64,000 bases of DNA from Juglans regia (Eukaryota; Streptophyta; Magnoliopsida; Fagales; Juglandaceae). A program made the translations under genes and the position numbers. Below, piece by piece: positions 23,187 to 34,585 of this stretch. Positions within the stretch are counted from its first letter, which is position 1. Each line of letters opens with the position of its first letter. Under the pieces are notes generated by a model, which was not told the DNA's origin, ran no database searches, and saw only the letters and a list, made by a program, of their open reading frames with translations. The DNA lies in NCBI RefSeq assembly GCF_001411555.2, contig NC_049901.1, positions 27,794,372 through 27,858,371 on the forward strand, written 5' to 3'.

Positions 23187-26100
23187 TGTGACGCCCGCAA
23201 ATTCCGCTTGGGATCGGACGGACATTTGAAGCGTCGAGACATGCAACACAAGGTTACCTGCCCCCGTTCATGACATATAAGATGCAATATTCCTAACATG
23301 CATCTAGCATGATGCAATATTCGCAGCGGATAATTTTCCTTTTTAGCAATACTATGCACCAAACCGAAATATCCCAAATACTTAAAACATACTTCATACA
23401 TAATGACATACTAAACAACTGAGATCACAATATTAATCCATATGGTTGTGATCAAAAGAGTGATGGAGATTGAACTCTACAAATACAAGTAGTAATCTGA
23501 GGTAACTACTGTATTAACACCTACATCGCATCGTCGCTTAGTCGACCATTTCCAGTTGGTCGATTCCCGATTCTCCTTCAGATCCTGTAACAAAATCTAC
23601 CATTCGGGGGGAATGGTAGTTGGGACTACCACAGTGAGATTTGATTACAAATCTCAGCAAGTTAACAGGAAACTTCCACACAGGTTAATGATGCATGCAT
23701 GGCAGTAAAAGCATGAATGCATAATCAAATCGTAAGTAATCATAGCATAACTTGACATACAACATAACATAACTGGCATAACTTAAACTGAAACTGAAGC
23801 TTAGCATGAACGTGACTTGAAACATAACATGGACTTGAAACATAACATGAACGTGAACATGCATAATTTGAAATTGAACTTGAGCATGACATAACATAAA
23901 TGTGAACTTGGAACATAACGTAAACGTGAACATAATATAACATGAACTTGGAACATATTCTTGTCTCATGGGATTACCGTGATTGCGTGAACGTAAACTT
24001 GAATATAACATAACGTGAAACATGACTTGAACTTGGAATCTTATTCAATAGACTTAATAATTAACATGACCATATGGGTGCTACACAGGTCCCCTTGAGC
24101 CGTGTGTCCCTGCCGATTACCGCATCACATCACAGGTTTCTATACCAGCTGTGAGTGCGTTAATACGTACTCCACAGTTGTTGTGGCCCCACGTATTCTA
24201 CGTGTCACAATTGCTGTGTCTCACGTAGTGTATGCTCCACAGTTGTTGTGGCCCCATACTTCATGCTCCACAGTTGTTGTGGCCCCATGACTTATCTGTT
24301 TGTGCCACACTTGTTGTGGACACACATAACATAATGTGTGGCACCATCGGCGTTAGTGCCTGGCGCGCTCCGGTGACCAGCTAATTAGGCCCCATTCGCA
24401 ACCTGTTGACTGTACTTCGTCAACCCAGGGAATTTCACACCTATTTAGACACTCCAGCGTGAACAAAGGAGTTCCACTAGGATATTACCCCATCCTAGCG
24501 CTTAGGGTCGTGATTGACATGAATGACTTAACTGGCAGACATGACATTTCGTAACGTGACGTAACATGAACGTGACATAAAAGACAGAAATCTTGACGTA
24601 ACATAACGTGACATGAACGTAGGACGACAGACATGACATACTTCGAGACATAAATGTAACAGAGAACATTTCATAACATGGCATACATGTAACATGCAAC
24701 ATTTCGTAACATGGCATACCATATAACAGACAACATTTCTTAACGTGGCGTAACATGTGACAATGAATATTACATGACAAGAAATACATGTAACAGATGG
24801 CATACTTAACATGAATACTTGCAATGTATAGCAATACGTGATATAATATCTTGTGTAACAGATGAATAATTTATGACAGAATAAATTCTGTGTAACAGAT
24901 AAATATGTAATGACTTGGCATGGCACATATGATAACATGCATACATACACTTTAGTTCCCTTACTTATTACTCATACACATTAAACTGATAGTAAGTTAA
25001 AGGCTAACTTACCTCGGTCTTCGCGCTTCTAGACAAAACTCAAGTGCGATCACGAGAAACTGAAAGTAGTGATTTCTAAAAATTAGAACTTAATCACTAA
25101 CAATTAAGAATATGGAAAAATATCAACTTAGAGTAAAATGACCATTTTACCCTCTACATGTGGGAAAATGATCATTTTACCCCTAACTTAAGGATTTTGC
25201 ATCCTAACTCCAAAAATCACCAAAATTTACATACCTTATGTAAATTTTGTCCTAAGCTCAAATATCAATTCAGAAAAATTTAAAACTAAACACAACCATT
25301 AAAACTCTATAGGACCGAAACTTACATAGGCCATTTCCTTTATTTTTGTTGTAATTCTTTCAAATCTCAAAAATCATGATTAAACCAAACTTTTTCTTCT
25401 ACTATACTCATAACATATTCCTAAGAATAATCATGAACAAAAGTCATCAAAATCACTAAAACCAAACTTGAACTTTTTGGTTTTTCTTCTAAGTTCAGAA
25501 CAGAATTTTGTTTCTAACTTGTTTTGATCAACCTCTTGATCCATGACTTATAAAGATGTGATCTTCAAACCAAAAAGTCACATGGTTTACAAAGGTGTCC
25601 TAAAACAGATCCAAACTTCAAACTCAAGATCACGTAGTTAAACATCAACCAAAACATAAATTTAGCCAAGAACATCATCACTTTGGCCTAACCAAATATC
25701 TCAATGCATAAAATTTCATATCTTCGAAACTAACATCAAATATCTTCAAAATAACATTCTAACATGTATATAAGATGCTTAGGATCTTCCAATAAAAATA
25801 TCAAAGCCATTGGAATAAGATTAAACCATAAAAGATTTAAATTTTCTCAAAACAGAAACTGTTTTTCCTCTTCCAGTTTCTAAGTTTCTAGACCTAAGAA
25901 AATATTTCACCAAAAATTTTAATCATTAAACAAATCCTCAACCAATAATCATATACACATGTTAACAGTACTCTATAAAAAGTTCGGACCAAGATCCATT
26001 CATTAGCTTGGTCAAAAACTCCAAAATATAACACACTCTCCAGTTTATCGCCCAGAATGACCTTGGGGTCTAAACAACTTTTGACCAATCAAATAATCTC

Positions 26101-27523
26101 CAAATGGAACAAATAAGATATCCATGTAAACTAGACTCCAAAGGAAACAACTTTAATGAAGGAAACGTTGCTAGGAAACACCTACAAAAGCTTCAAAACA
26201 GGCATTCAAAAGAGGTAAGAAAAACTGTTCGAGAGTGTCTTTTGTGTTCTATGTAGGAAAAGTGTAAAGGAGAGTTGCTTTTCTTGGGAAGTGGACTGGA
26301 GAGCCTCTTACACAAGTTATGGAAAGTGATATGACTGGAGGAAAGGTTGAGTGTTAGCGTTTTCTTCTCATAAAAATCAGTCCAAGATCTTTTCTCAAGG
26401 TAGAGTGTAAGAGTGAAAGAGTGAGGTGGCCTTTTACCTTTGTATTTCAAGAACCTTCTAGGCCCTTCTTGTAAAGATCTGACTAGCCAAGTGGGGGTAC
26501 AAAACTTAGCCATGAAGCAATGCTAATGTGGTAAATTTCGTGGGCCTTAGTGGGCCTAAACCGAATGGGCCTAAATTTTGGGGTTTAAAGAGGGTTTGGG
26601 TTGCTATCAAGCCCAAATCCAATATCACTTGGCCCAATCAATTTTTCAAGGTTAGCAAGGTTGGATAATGATGTTCAAACACAAATTTGAAGGATTAATA
26701 GCATGTGGAAGTGATTTAATCAAGTGATTAAACACAATGCTAGAAATCGGATTAGAAAATGTTTGGAGGCCAACTTTAGGGTTTTGGGGAAACCGTTTAG
26801 TGTTCCAATTTCAACAATGCTTTTGGGCTTTCAATTGGATTTCCACCATTTAGGATTTTACTAGGATGGAAACCCACTTTGGTCTGGCACAATTTGGTTG
26901 AGCAGATAAAACAAAGTTTTGCTTAAGTGGCATGAATTCACAGCTTGATTCCTTCAAATCCATCAAACGCTCATCATGGTGCCAAGTGTCTAATATTATT
27001 CACTAAGTGTGGCTAAGATCTTTCCAAGTGTCCAAATAAAATTTCTCTAATCTAATTTGGACACTCCACACTGTGATTTTGAAACACTGCAATCGGTGTG
27101 CTTACCGAGATTACAATTCACTCAGAAAAAGTGAATCATAAGCTTAACACTAAAAATTTCTAAATATTCAAATTAACCGACAGTGAAAATCGTTTACCGA
27201 AATTCAACCTAGAACTGCCCCTAAAAATAATTTCACAATTTCCAACAGACTTTTCGTCCGGAATTATGAAAATAGGCTATTGTGCCATAAAATCCTAAAT
27301 AATCCCCTGAGTCTAATGGCGTAGACCATAACGCATTCTGACACTTCTAACCACCTCAAATAAATAAAACTCATATTTCTAGCACCACAGTGAGTGATAA
27401 CACTAACTATGTTGACAGACTAAAACCTATGCGATTGGTCGATTCGTAAAAACTTATGGGATTTTCACGAGATTCCTAAAGTCAATAGAAACTCCACCAA
27501 TGAATTTCTAGCGGGCTGTTACA
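23187..27523 (-). repeat. 5' LTR of the minus-strand LTR element
   Basis: Starts TGTGACGCCCGC and ends GGGCTGTTACA. It pairs with 16393-20664 and carries the same minisatellites and inverted-repeat array (24172-24319). The right edge joins TNP2 transposase coding sequence directly. Confidence 0.9.
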
Positions 27524-30500
27524 TGAGATGGAGGAGATGTTGGGTGACATTGGAGCGGAGATGTTTATGGATGAGGTTGACGACAATGCCTCAAATGGCG
27601 GAGGGACTGATTGTGAAAATTTCGCTTATATGTGGGAAGATGCAAAGCGCGAGCTTTATCTAGGCTGTACAAAACATTCCAAAATGTCGTTTATTGTGCG
27701 GTTGCTTCACATTAAGTCATTGTGTGGGATGTCGACGAAAGTAATAAACATGGTATTGGACTTATTTAACGAGGTGTTTCTGGAAGGGTCTGCATTGCCC
27801 AAGAACTTTTGTGAAGTGAAACAGTTGAGAAAGGGATTAGGATTTGAGTACAAGTCCATACATGCATGCAAGAATGATTGAGTTCTGTTCTGGAAGGAGA
27901 ATGAAGAGAAACAAGCATGTCCTGTATGCGGAGAGTCAAGGTGGAAGGGTAAGAAAAATATGCCAGTTAAGGTATTGCTGTATTTTCCCTTGAGATCTAG
28001 GTTGCAAAGACTATATATGTGTAAAAAAATAGCTCACGATATGAGGTGGCATGAGAGAAAAGAGTTAAGGACGACGCATATATGAGTCACCCAGCTGATT
28101 CACTTGCGTGGCAGTCTTTTGATAATCAATACCCAGAGTTTGGGATAGAAGCTTGGAACGTGCACCAGGGACTGACAACCGATGGATTCAACCCTTTTGA
28201 AAATATGAGTACAGGTTATAGTACTTGTAGTGTTGATTCCGTACAATCTTCCACCATGGAGGTGCATGAAGGCGCCCAACTTTTTGTTAACTTTACTTAT
28301 CCCTAGCCTGAGATCACCTGGGAATGACATTGATGTATTCATGCAACCGTTGATTGAAGAGCTAAAAGAGTTATGGGAAACAGGTGTTAGAACTTATGAT
28401 GCATTCACGTCGACATCTTTTCAGATGCATGTTGCGGTAATGTGGACCATAAATGACTTCCTGGCATATGGGAATCTTTCTAGCTGAAGTACGAAAGGGA
28501 AGTTAGCGTGTCCGACGTGTAATAAAGAAACTGCTAGTGAGTGGTTAAAATATTCTCAGAAGTTGTGTTTCATGGGTCATTGACGTTATCTACCAGCAAA
28601 TCATGCACGGAGAAGAGAATGTGCTAAGTTTGATGGGAGAATAGAGGATAGAATTGCACCAAAAGAGTTGTCTTGGGAAGAGATAGTGGAACAACCGGTA
28701 CATGTTAGAGCGAACAATTTTGGCAAAGGTCGAGGAAAGAACAAGAGAAAACGAGGTGCGGTAGAATTGAATTGGACAAAGCGTAGTATTTTTTTTGACC
28801 TGCCGTATTAGTCGTCCTGCATGTTGCAACATAGTTTGGATGTAATGCACATAGAGAAGAATATTTGTGATAATATGCTGGGTACATTGATGAACATTAA
28901 CAAAAAGACAGAGGACACGATCAAGACGAGGAAAGCTCTTGAGAGAATGGGAATTAAACATAATCTACATTTGCGGGTGAAAGGCAATAGGGTGGTCATG
29001 CAGCATGCATGTTTTACGATGACGAGGGAGGAGAGGATGGACTTCTGCAAATGGTTGCAAGGTGTGAAGTTGCCAGATAGTTATGCTTCAAATATTGATA
29101 GATGCGTGAGTCTTGATGACTGAAAAATCAGTGGATTGAAAATTCATGACTATCATGTATTTTTGCAGAAGTTATTGCCTTTGGGAATCTGTGGAAAGCT
29201 GGCATCCGAACTCTGTATGTTTTTTAAGGATTTGTGCGCTCGGGTAGTAAATCGAGATGTGTTGCAGAAATTGCAAGAAGATATTGCTACTATACTATGT
29301 AAATTCGAGTAAATCTTTCCACCATCATTTTTTGATGTCATGGTCCATTTAGCAATACATTTGCCGCGAGAGGTACTGTTGGGCAGACTAGTGCAGTTTC
29401 GTTGGACGTATCCAATTGAAAGATATTTGGGTTGATTGAAGCGCACTGTTGGGAATAAAGCCAGAGTTGAGGGTTCAATAGCAGAGGCTTATATACATGA
29501 TGAGGGGTTAACATTTTTCTCTCTATATCTTCATGGTGCGGAGACACGATTTAATCGTCAAGAGCGAAATGCTGATCTTGCTACTCCGCCTCCTCGTGAG
29601 CTATTAGTGTTTTCCCAGAATGTACGACCCTTGGGTGGAAAAATGGGTTACGATTTAATTGATGGAGAGTTGGGTAAAGTTCGATGGTATGTGCTAAATA
29701 ATTGCCAGGAGATTGATGATTATCTCAGGTATGTCGTTCCATAGTTTGTATAATTCTAGTTTTTTTTTCAAGTTTAACTATAATTGTTGTGCTCAAAATA
29801 TACATATTTTGCATTTATCTATAACAATGAGCACATGGACAAACTTAGGACGGAAGACATAGAAAATATAGAGGCAAGACATGAGGATGAATTTCCCAGA
29901 TGATTTGAAGAACGTGTATGAACTAAAATTATATATATGTTATATTTTGAAACTTTTAACTCTGGGTAACTCTTAAATATTCTATACTATTTCTATTGTT
30001 AGATTTTGGAACAACGTGCTCGTGATCCCGAATCAATTTCTTCTGAATTATATGCACTTGCCCGAGGTTCCTCAAATAGAGCACTTCGATACACTGCATG
30101 CATGGTTCGAGGTTATAGATTCCATACTCTGGACCATGAACGTAATAGAAAGACTCAAAACTCTGGTGTATTAGTCAAGTGGAGTCATGGAACAGATGAT
30201 ATTGACTATTATGGTGTCATACGTGATATTATCGGATTGTAATATCTGGGTGGGTCTGTAACATATGTCTTTAAATGTGTTTGGTGGGATCTAGGCGGTG
30301 GTCGGGTTTCGATACATTGGGATAATCACTTTACGAGTGTCAATACTGCATCTAAATGGTACAATGATGATCCATTCGTATTGGCTTGTCAAGTTATCCA
30401 AGTCTATTACTTGATTGATCTAATGAAAAGTGCTGATGAAGATAGTGGAGAGATAACTTGGCGAGTCGTACAAAGATTTGTCCCTCGAAATATATATGAA

Positions 30501-30836
30501 GTAGGAACGAGTGCAGAGCACGAGAATAGTGGAGATGAAGATGACACTTCGATTGTGGAGGCATACCAGGAAGATGGAGAGGGTATTAACTTGTTTGTTG
30601 ACCTCAGTGCACTCGAGTTGCTCCCCTTGTGTAGAGATGATGTCCCATCTGTCCATCTCGACCCGTCTGTATTAAATGATTATTCAATTCAAGTAAGTGA
30701 GGAGGAAGAAGAAGAAGAAGTGTCAGAAGATGAAGACGAATCAGTATCCGGCCAGGAGGTAGATAAGGAGGATGAATATGTTATTGAGGGAGATTCTGAA
30801 ACAAGCACGGAAAATACATCTGAGGATGAAGATTAA
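27524..30836 (+). pseudogene. TNP2-type CACTA transposase, N-terminus missing, broken
   Basis: This enzyme cuts and joins CACTA ends. The readable sequence starts mid-protein at the LTR edge and follows the TNP2 family closely: YLGCTKHSKMSFIVRLLHIK, ACPVCGESRWK, DGFNPFENMSTGYS, MLIPYNLPPWRCMK, SPGNDIDVFMQPLIEELKELW, LDVMHIEKNICDNMLGTL. A DUF4218-like part follows (HDYHVFLQKLLPLGI, IHLPREVLLG, YPIERYLG, GSIAEAYIHDEG), then, after introns, a DUF4216-like part (LVKWSHGTDDIDYYGVI, CVWWDLGGG) and an acidic tail ending at 30836. Likely introns: donor near 29731 (CAG|GTATGT) and an acceptor near 30001 (TTGTTAG). Defects include stops at about 27879, 28485, 28809, 29121, 29310, 29433 and 30239, plus a frame excursion between about 28075 and 28225. 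The N-terminal domain is absent. Confidence 0.92.
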
Positions 30837-30935
30837 AAGTATTAAATATTTTATTCATATAGGTGTCTATAAAATATCTTCAATTTTCATATTTTCTTCT
30901 AATTAATTTTCTTTTATATTAATAATTCTTTTCAA

Positions 30936-32590
30936 GAACGCCGCCAAAACGACAAGGAAGAAATGTGCCTCCGCCAAGTCTAAGTCCCGAACCTATTGAA
31001 GACTCCCCACTCAAGGAATCCGCACCTGAAGATCAAGTTAGCATGAAAGAGAATAACAATTAGTCGACACCTATCAGTAAGGAAATATTGTCATTGATAA
31101 TGAATTATATAGTTAATATTTTTGTCTCAATAATTGTATAACTATAATTATACTATCTATTATCATGTAGTTGATGCATCTGCACGTCACGGTAGTATCG
31201 CTATACACATGGCATCTCTCTTGAGAAAAGTAGAAGGCACAGAAAACTCAAGATCATCATTCCTGATAATTCCAATAGAGGAGTGGATGATAGTGCAGCA
31301 ACGCTTTCCTCTTATATTGGCACAGTAGTTCGAGCTTATACTCTATTTTATGTGCGCTCATGGCGAGATGTTCCGAATGAGATTAAGGAGCACATTCGAA
31401 GTCGTGTGCTGGTGAGTTTACTTTGAAAGTACATTTTTTTCACCTAGATTAGTATATCATATTTTTGACCTGATTCACTTGTTAGGATGAATTCGACCTC
31501 GACTTTGGACATACCAAGGATTTGAGAACCGTGAATGAATTGATGGCTACACTATTCCGATATCATAAGGGACAATGTCATGACCACTTCAAGAAGATTG
31601 AGACGTTGGAAGAGGCTGCGCAGTCTCCTTTCCAACATATGAAGTTAGACGATTGGAGAAAATGTTGTGATTTTTTTGCATCTCCAAATTATCAAGTATT
31701 TTACATTTATAACTTTTAATTATTTGCATTCATATTTGTTCTATATATTATATGTATATATATTACAATTTACATTCTTAATATGTTTTGTAGGACTTGA
31801 GTTCTACAAATGCACAGAATAGATCCGCTCTGACTGTCCACCATCGTGCTGGTTCAAGGTCATTCCAACGTCTTGCTGAAAAAATGGTAATTAAAAAATT
31901 CATTTATTTTTCTGATATTCTTTTATTTAAGTACTAACATTATCTTTTTAAAATTGCGTATGTCGCTTTGTAAGCACGTGATGATCTTGAAAACTTTTTT
32001 CTCATTCATGTCTATGCTGCTGCTCACACTAATGAGCATAGTGAGTGGATGGATCCTGTCACTGCAGATAATTATGTAAGCAGTGTTAATTTTGTTAAAT
32101 AAATTATGTAATATGTAAATAATTTATTTTTTATTTCTATTTCTTTTAATACATTACTTATTAATGATCATTACCTTTAAAATTGCAGGAAAAAATGATG
32201 GAGATGCAGTCGGCTTCTGGGGAATTCTCCCCTAGTGACATAGACATATTCATGCAAGTGCTTGGGTCACAGTCTAGCATGATAAGAGGTTTGGGACGAT
32301 CTATTGTTCATCCTCCTCAACCTCATCGATTTCACAAATTAATAATCTTACCAAAGATTTAGAAGCTGGACGGTGTGAGAATGAATATATGAGGTCGAGA
32401 CAGCAAGAGTTAGAGTCTCTCTTAGAACGACAGTCTCATTTAGAGACGCGTTTGCAGGACCAATAGAGAGACCAGGAGGAAAAAATACGCAATGAAGTCC
32501 AAGAGCAAGTGCAACGGGAGATGATGGTGCAAATGGAGCGTGTTATGTCGTTGCAACAGAATCGCGGTGAGCGAGGGAAAAAGAAGAAAT
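30936..32590 (+). pseudogene. Ptta/En/Spm-type (Transposase_24, TNPA-like) protein, intron-containing
   Basis: Second CACTA protein, probably a DNA-binding partner of the transposase. Exons can be traced: about 31160-31410 (VVRAYTLFYVRSWRDVPNEI), 31485-31695 (DEFDLDFGHTKDLRTVNEL, KLDDWRKCCDFFASPNYQ), 31795-31886 (NAQNRSALTVHHRAGSRSF), about 31977-32075 (FFLIHVYAAAHTNE), and 32189 on (MMEMQSASGEFSPSDIDIF). Most junctions have GT and AG: donors at 31411 (GTGAGT), 31696 (GTATTT), 31887 (GTAATT) and 32076 (GTAAGC); acceptors at TTGTTAG (31484), TTTTGTAG (31794) and ATTGCAG (32188). The C-terminus is a glutamine/glutamate-rich coiled coil ending in KKKK at 32590. A stop at about 32464 (Q to TAG) and a frame change near 32340 suggest it is dead. 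The first exon (30936-31063) is uncertain. Confidence 0.8.
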
Positions 32591-33365
32591 AAATTTTATC
32601 AGTATTTGTGGCTAATTTTCATATCTAATTTTAATATTTTATAAGACATTGTTACTTGTTAATTGATGGTATGTAATATGATATAATTGGTATGTTTTTA
32701 AATTTTATGAAATTAGTATTTCTGATCTGTACGTTCAAATGTAAATTTAAATCGTTCGAATATTGGTTCACATTCGAACCAACGTTCGAAAGTGAATACA
32801 TAAAATTGGATAGTAACATTCAAACGTAGGCCTATACGTTCGAACGTACTCACACTTAAAAGAACAAAGTGTTTGAATGATTAAACGATTAACGTTTGAA
32901 CAAAACTCCCAACGTACCACTTGCATTCGAACGCTCATTCGTTTACATTCTAAATAACGTCTGAACGTTACACCTGTTACATTTGAACATTGGTTCGTTA
33001 ACGTTCAAACGGAAATTCGAATGTTTATTACAATGAATGTAAATATGATACATTTGAACTATAATCAACGAACGTCAAATTCTCTCATTTGAACGCCAAT
33101 CAATTGGGTTGCTGTTCGAACGTTAAATTTGACGTTCGAACATTACTTTCTATGACAGTTCTCAACCGTCACGAAAAGATAACGTTCGAACGTTCAATCA
33201 AACGAAACACCTCCAACAGTCACTAAAAATATTTTTAGTGATGGTTCAACAGTAAACCGTCACCAATTGTTTTATGTGACGTACATTAGGTGACGGTTCG
33301 TCACCAAATATCTTTAGTGACGTTTTCACAATTTTTGGTGACGGTTTATTCTGTCACAAAAGATA
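32591..33365. repeat. Right subterminal repeats of CACTA element
   Basis: From about 32730 to 33200 there are many ACGTTCGAACGT-like palindromes (for example TACGTTCGAACGTACTC near 32838 and TAACGTTCGAACGTTC near 33181). From 33200 to the end there are repeated GTGACGGTT/AACCGTCAC words. This mirrors the left end. Confidence 0.75.
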
Positions 33366-33380
33366 AATTGTGTTGTAGTA
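33366..33380 (-). repeat. Right terminal inverted repeat of CACTA element (TSD TGT at 33381-33383)
   Basis: Minus strand TACTACAACACAATT against CACTACAACACAATT at the left end. The following bases are TGT. Confidence 0.85.
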
Positions 33381-33383
33381 TGT

Positions 33384-34585
33384 AGTGGGTTTGAAAGTGA
33401 AAAGAGTAAGAAACAAATACAAAATAAAGAGATTACCATTGGGATCGTGGGAGAAACTGAAAGAAAGATGGAGAGAGGTTCGAGGAGAAGAGGTGTAGAG
33501 GTGTGGGAGAGAAAATGAAGGGAAAAAAAATAACATAAGAGAAATATGATCACGAGCGGCAATCCTAATTGAGGGAGGTTCTACGTGCAATGAGATGATA
33601 TATAAAATATATAAACCCTAGGAAAGAAAAAATAGGAAGAAACGTGCATTGGTTTAAAAAAAATGTTGAAGATAGTAGGTTCAAGAAATTTTAATGTGAA
33701 TGGAACTCTAAAAGTTTGTAACGTTTGTTTGAAAATGAAAACATTAAAGGGGTTGGATTTTTAGAAACAAAATCTTGGGCCACCACTAAAAATAATTAAA
33801 AAAAATTAAAAACTTATAGAACGCAAACTCGGTGTCGGACCTGAGTGTTCATAAATGGATAGGTTCTACAACAGAAAATAGACCTACATGCCTATTGCTC
33901 GTGCTAGGCTGGCTCTTCCTCCTCAAGTATCACTCTAGGGCCTACTTCTGCATCAAAGCCTATGCTTCTGATACTGAAACCATACGCAGGTATGACAGCT
34001 ATGACAACATCGATAAATAATGTTCATGAATATGCAATGAATATTTTCATATAATGATATGGGTGAATGTATGTATTAGTGCGTGGCAAGGAATCACCTT
34101 CTTAGACAAAAATACATGTATTTGTAAACATGGCGAGGAATCACATTCTCAATAAAGCACATCTATATAAGCATGATGAAGAATCACTCTCTAAGGAAGA
34201 ACCCCTGTGCAAAACTCAATATATATATATATAGCTATATATGTTGTTGATGTGATGTCTCATTCCTTGGTAAAAGACTCGGTAAGGATTTGTGGTTCCA
34301 AGGGTGCTAGCCAATTGACACCAACCGGGGTTCGAATTGGGTTAGGTGTGTAACGTTCACATGGAAGTACACGTGTAAGTACATAGATATTGAACACAAG
34401 GAATAAGAAATAGAGGTTAAATATGAAGTCTTTACAGAAGTCTAAGCCATAATAATTTTCACCCAATATTCATGAGTTACAACAACATTTCTGCAAATAA
34501 ATACACATGTCTAGATACTAGGCTCATACACCCAAAATGGGGCAGACCGAACACATGGTTGCCTAACTGGTAGATTTGTACAGCT
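33384..34585. other. Non-coding flank, nothing recognised
   Basis: Host-side or older repeat DNA next to the CACTA element. A purine-rich stretch runs to about 33640. At 34080-34200 the phrase GAGGAATCAC/AAGGAATCAC recurs three times at about 50-60-base spacing, followed by a short TA run (34220-34232). No gene supported. Confidence 0.5.

Larger units (their letters stand above)
16393..27523 (-). mobile_element. LTR retrotransposon with giant LTRs and gag-only interior (minus)
   Basis: Two LTRs of about 4.3 kb flank a 2.5-kb interior. On the minus strand the order is 5' LTR (27523-23187), spacer GGG, primer-binding site, broken gag, a protease-like remnant, polypurine tract, 3' LTR (20664-16393). 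The interior has no reverse transcriptase, integrase or RNase H, so this is a non-autonomous TR-GAG/LARD-like element. The phrase GAGGACGAAATC before the polypurine tract is typical of plant Ty3/gypsy chromoviruses. The outer flanks GTATC (left) and TGAGA (right) do not match, and the left flank is a LINE while the right is the CACTA transposase. Confidence 0.9.
5336..33380 (+). mobile_element. CACTA (En/Spm) DNA transposon with nested insertions
   Basis: The left end reads CACTACAACACAATT (5336-5350). The right end, read inward on the minus strand, is TACTACAACACAATT (33380-33366): 14 of 15 bases match, with the outermost base changed. The 3-bp flanks are TGT (5333-5335) and TGT (33381-33383), the target size expected of CACTA elements. 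Both ends carry GTGACGGTT/AACCGTCAC words and clusters of the palindrome ACGTTCGAACGT. The interior encodes a TNP2-type transposase and a Ptta/En/Spm-type protein on the plus strand. Removing LINE-1, the LINE-2 fragment and the LTR element leaves about 9.8 kb of CACTA sequence, a normal size. Strand is that of the transposase. Confidence 0.88.
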
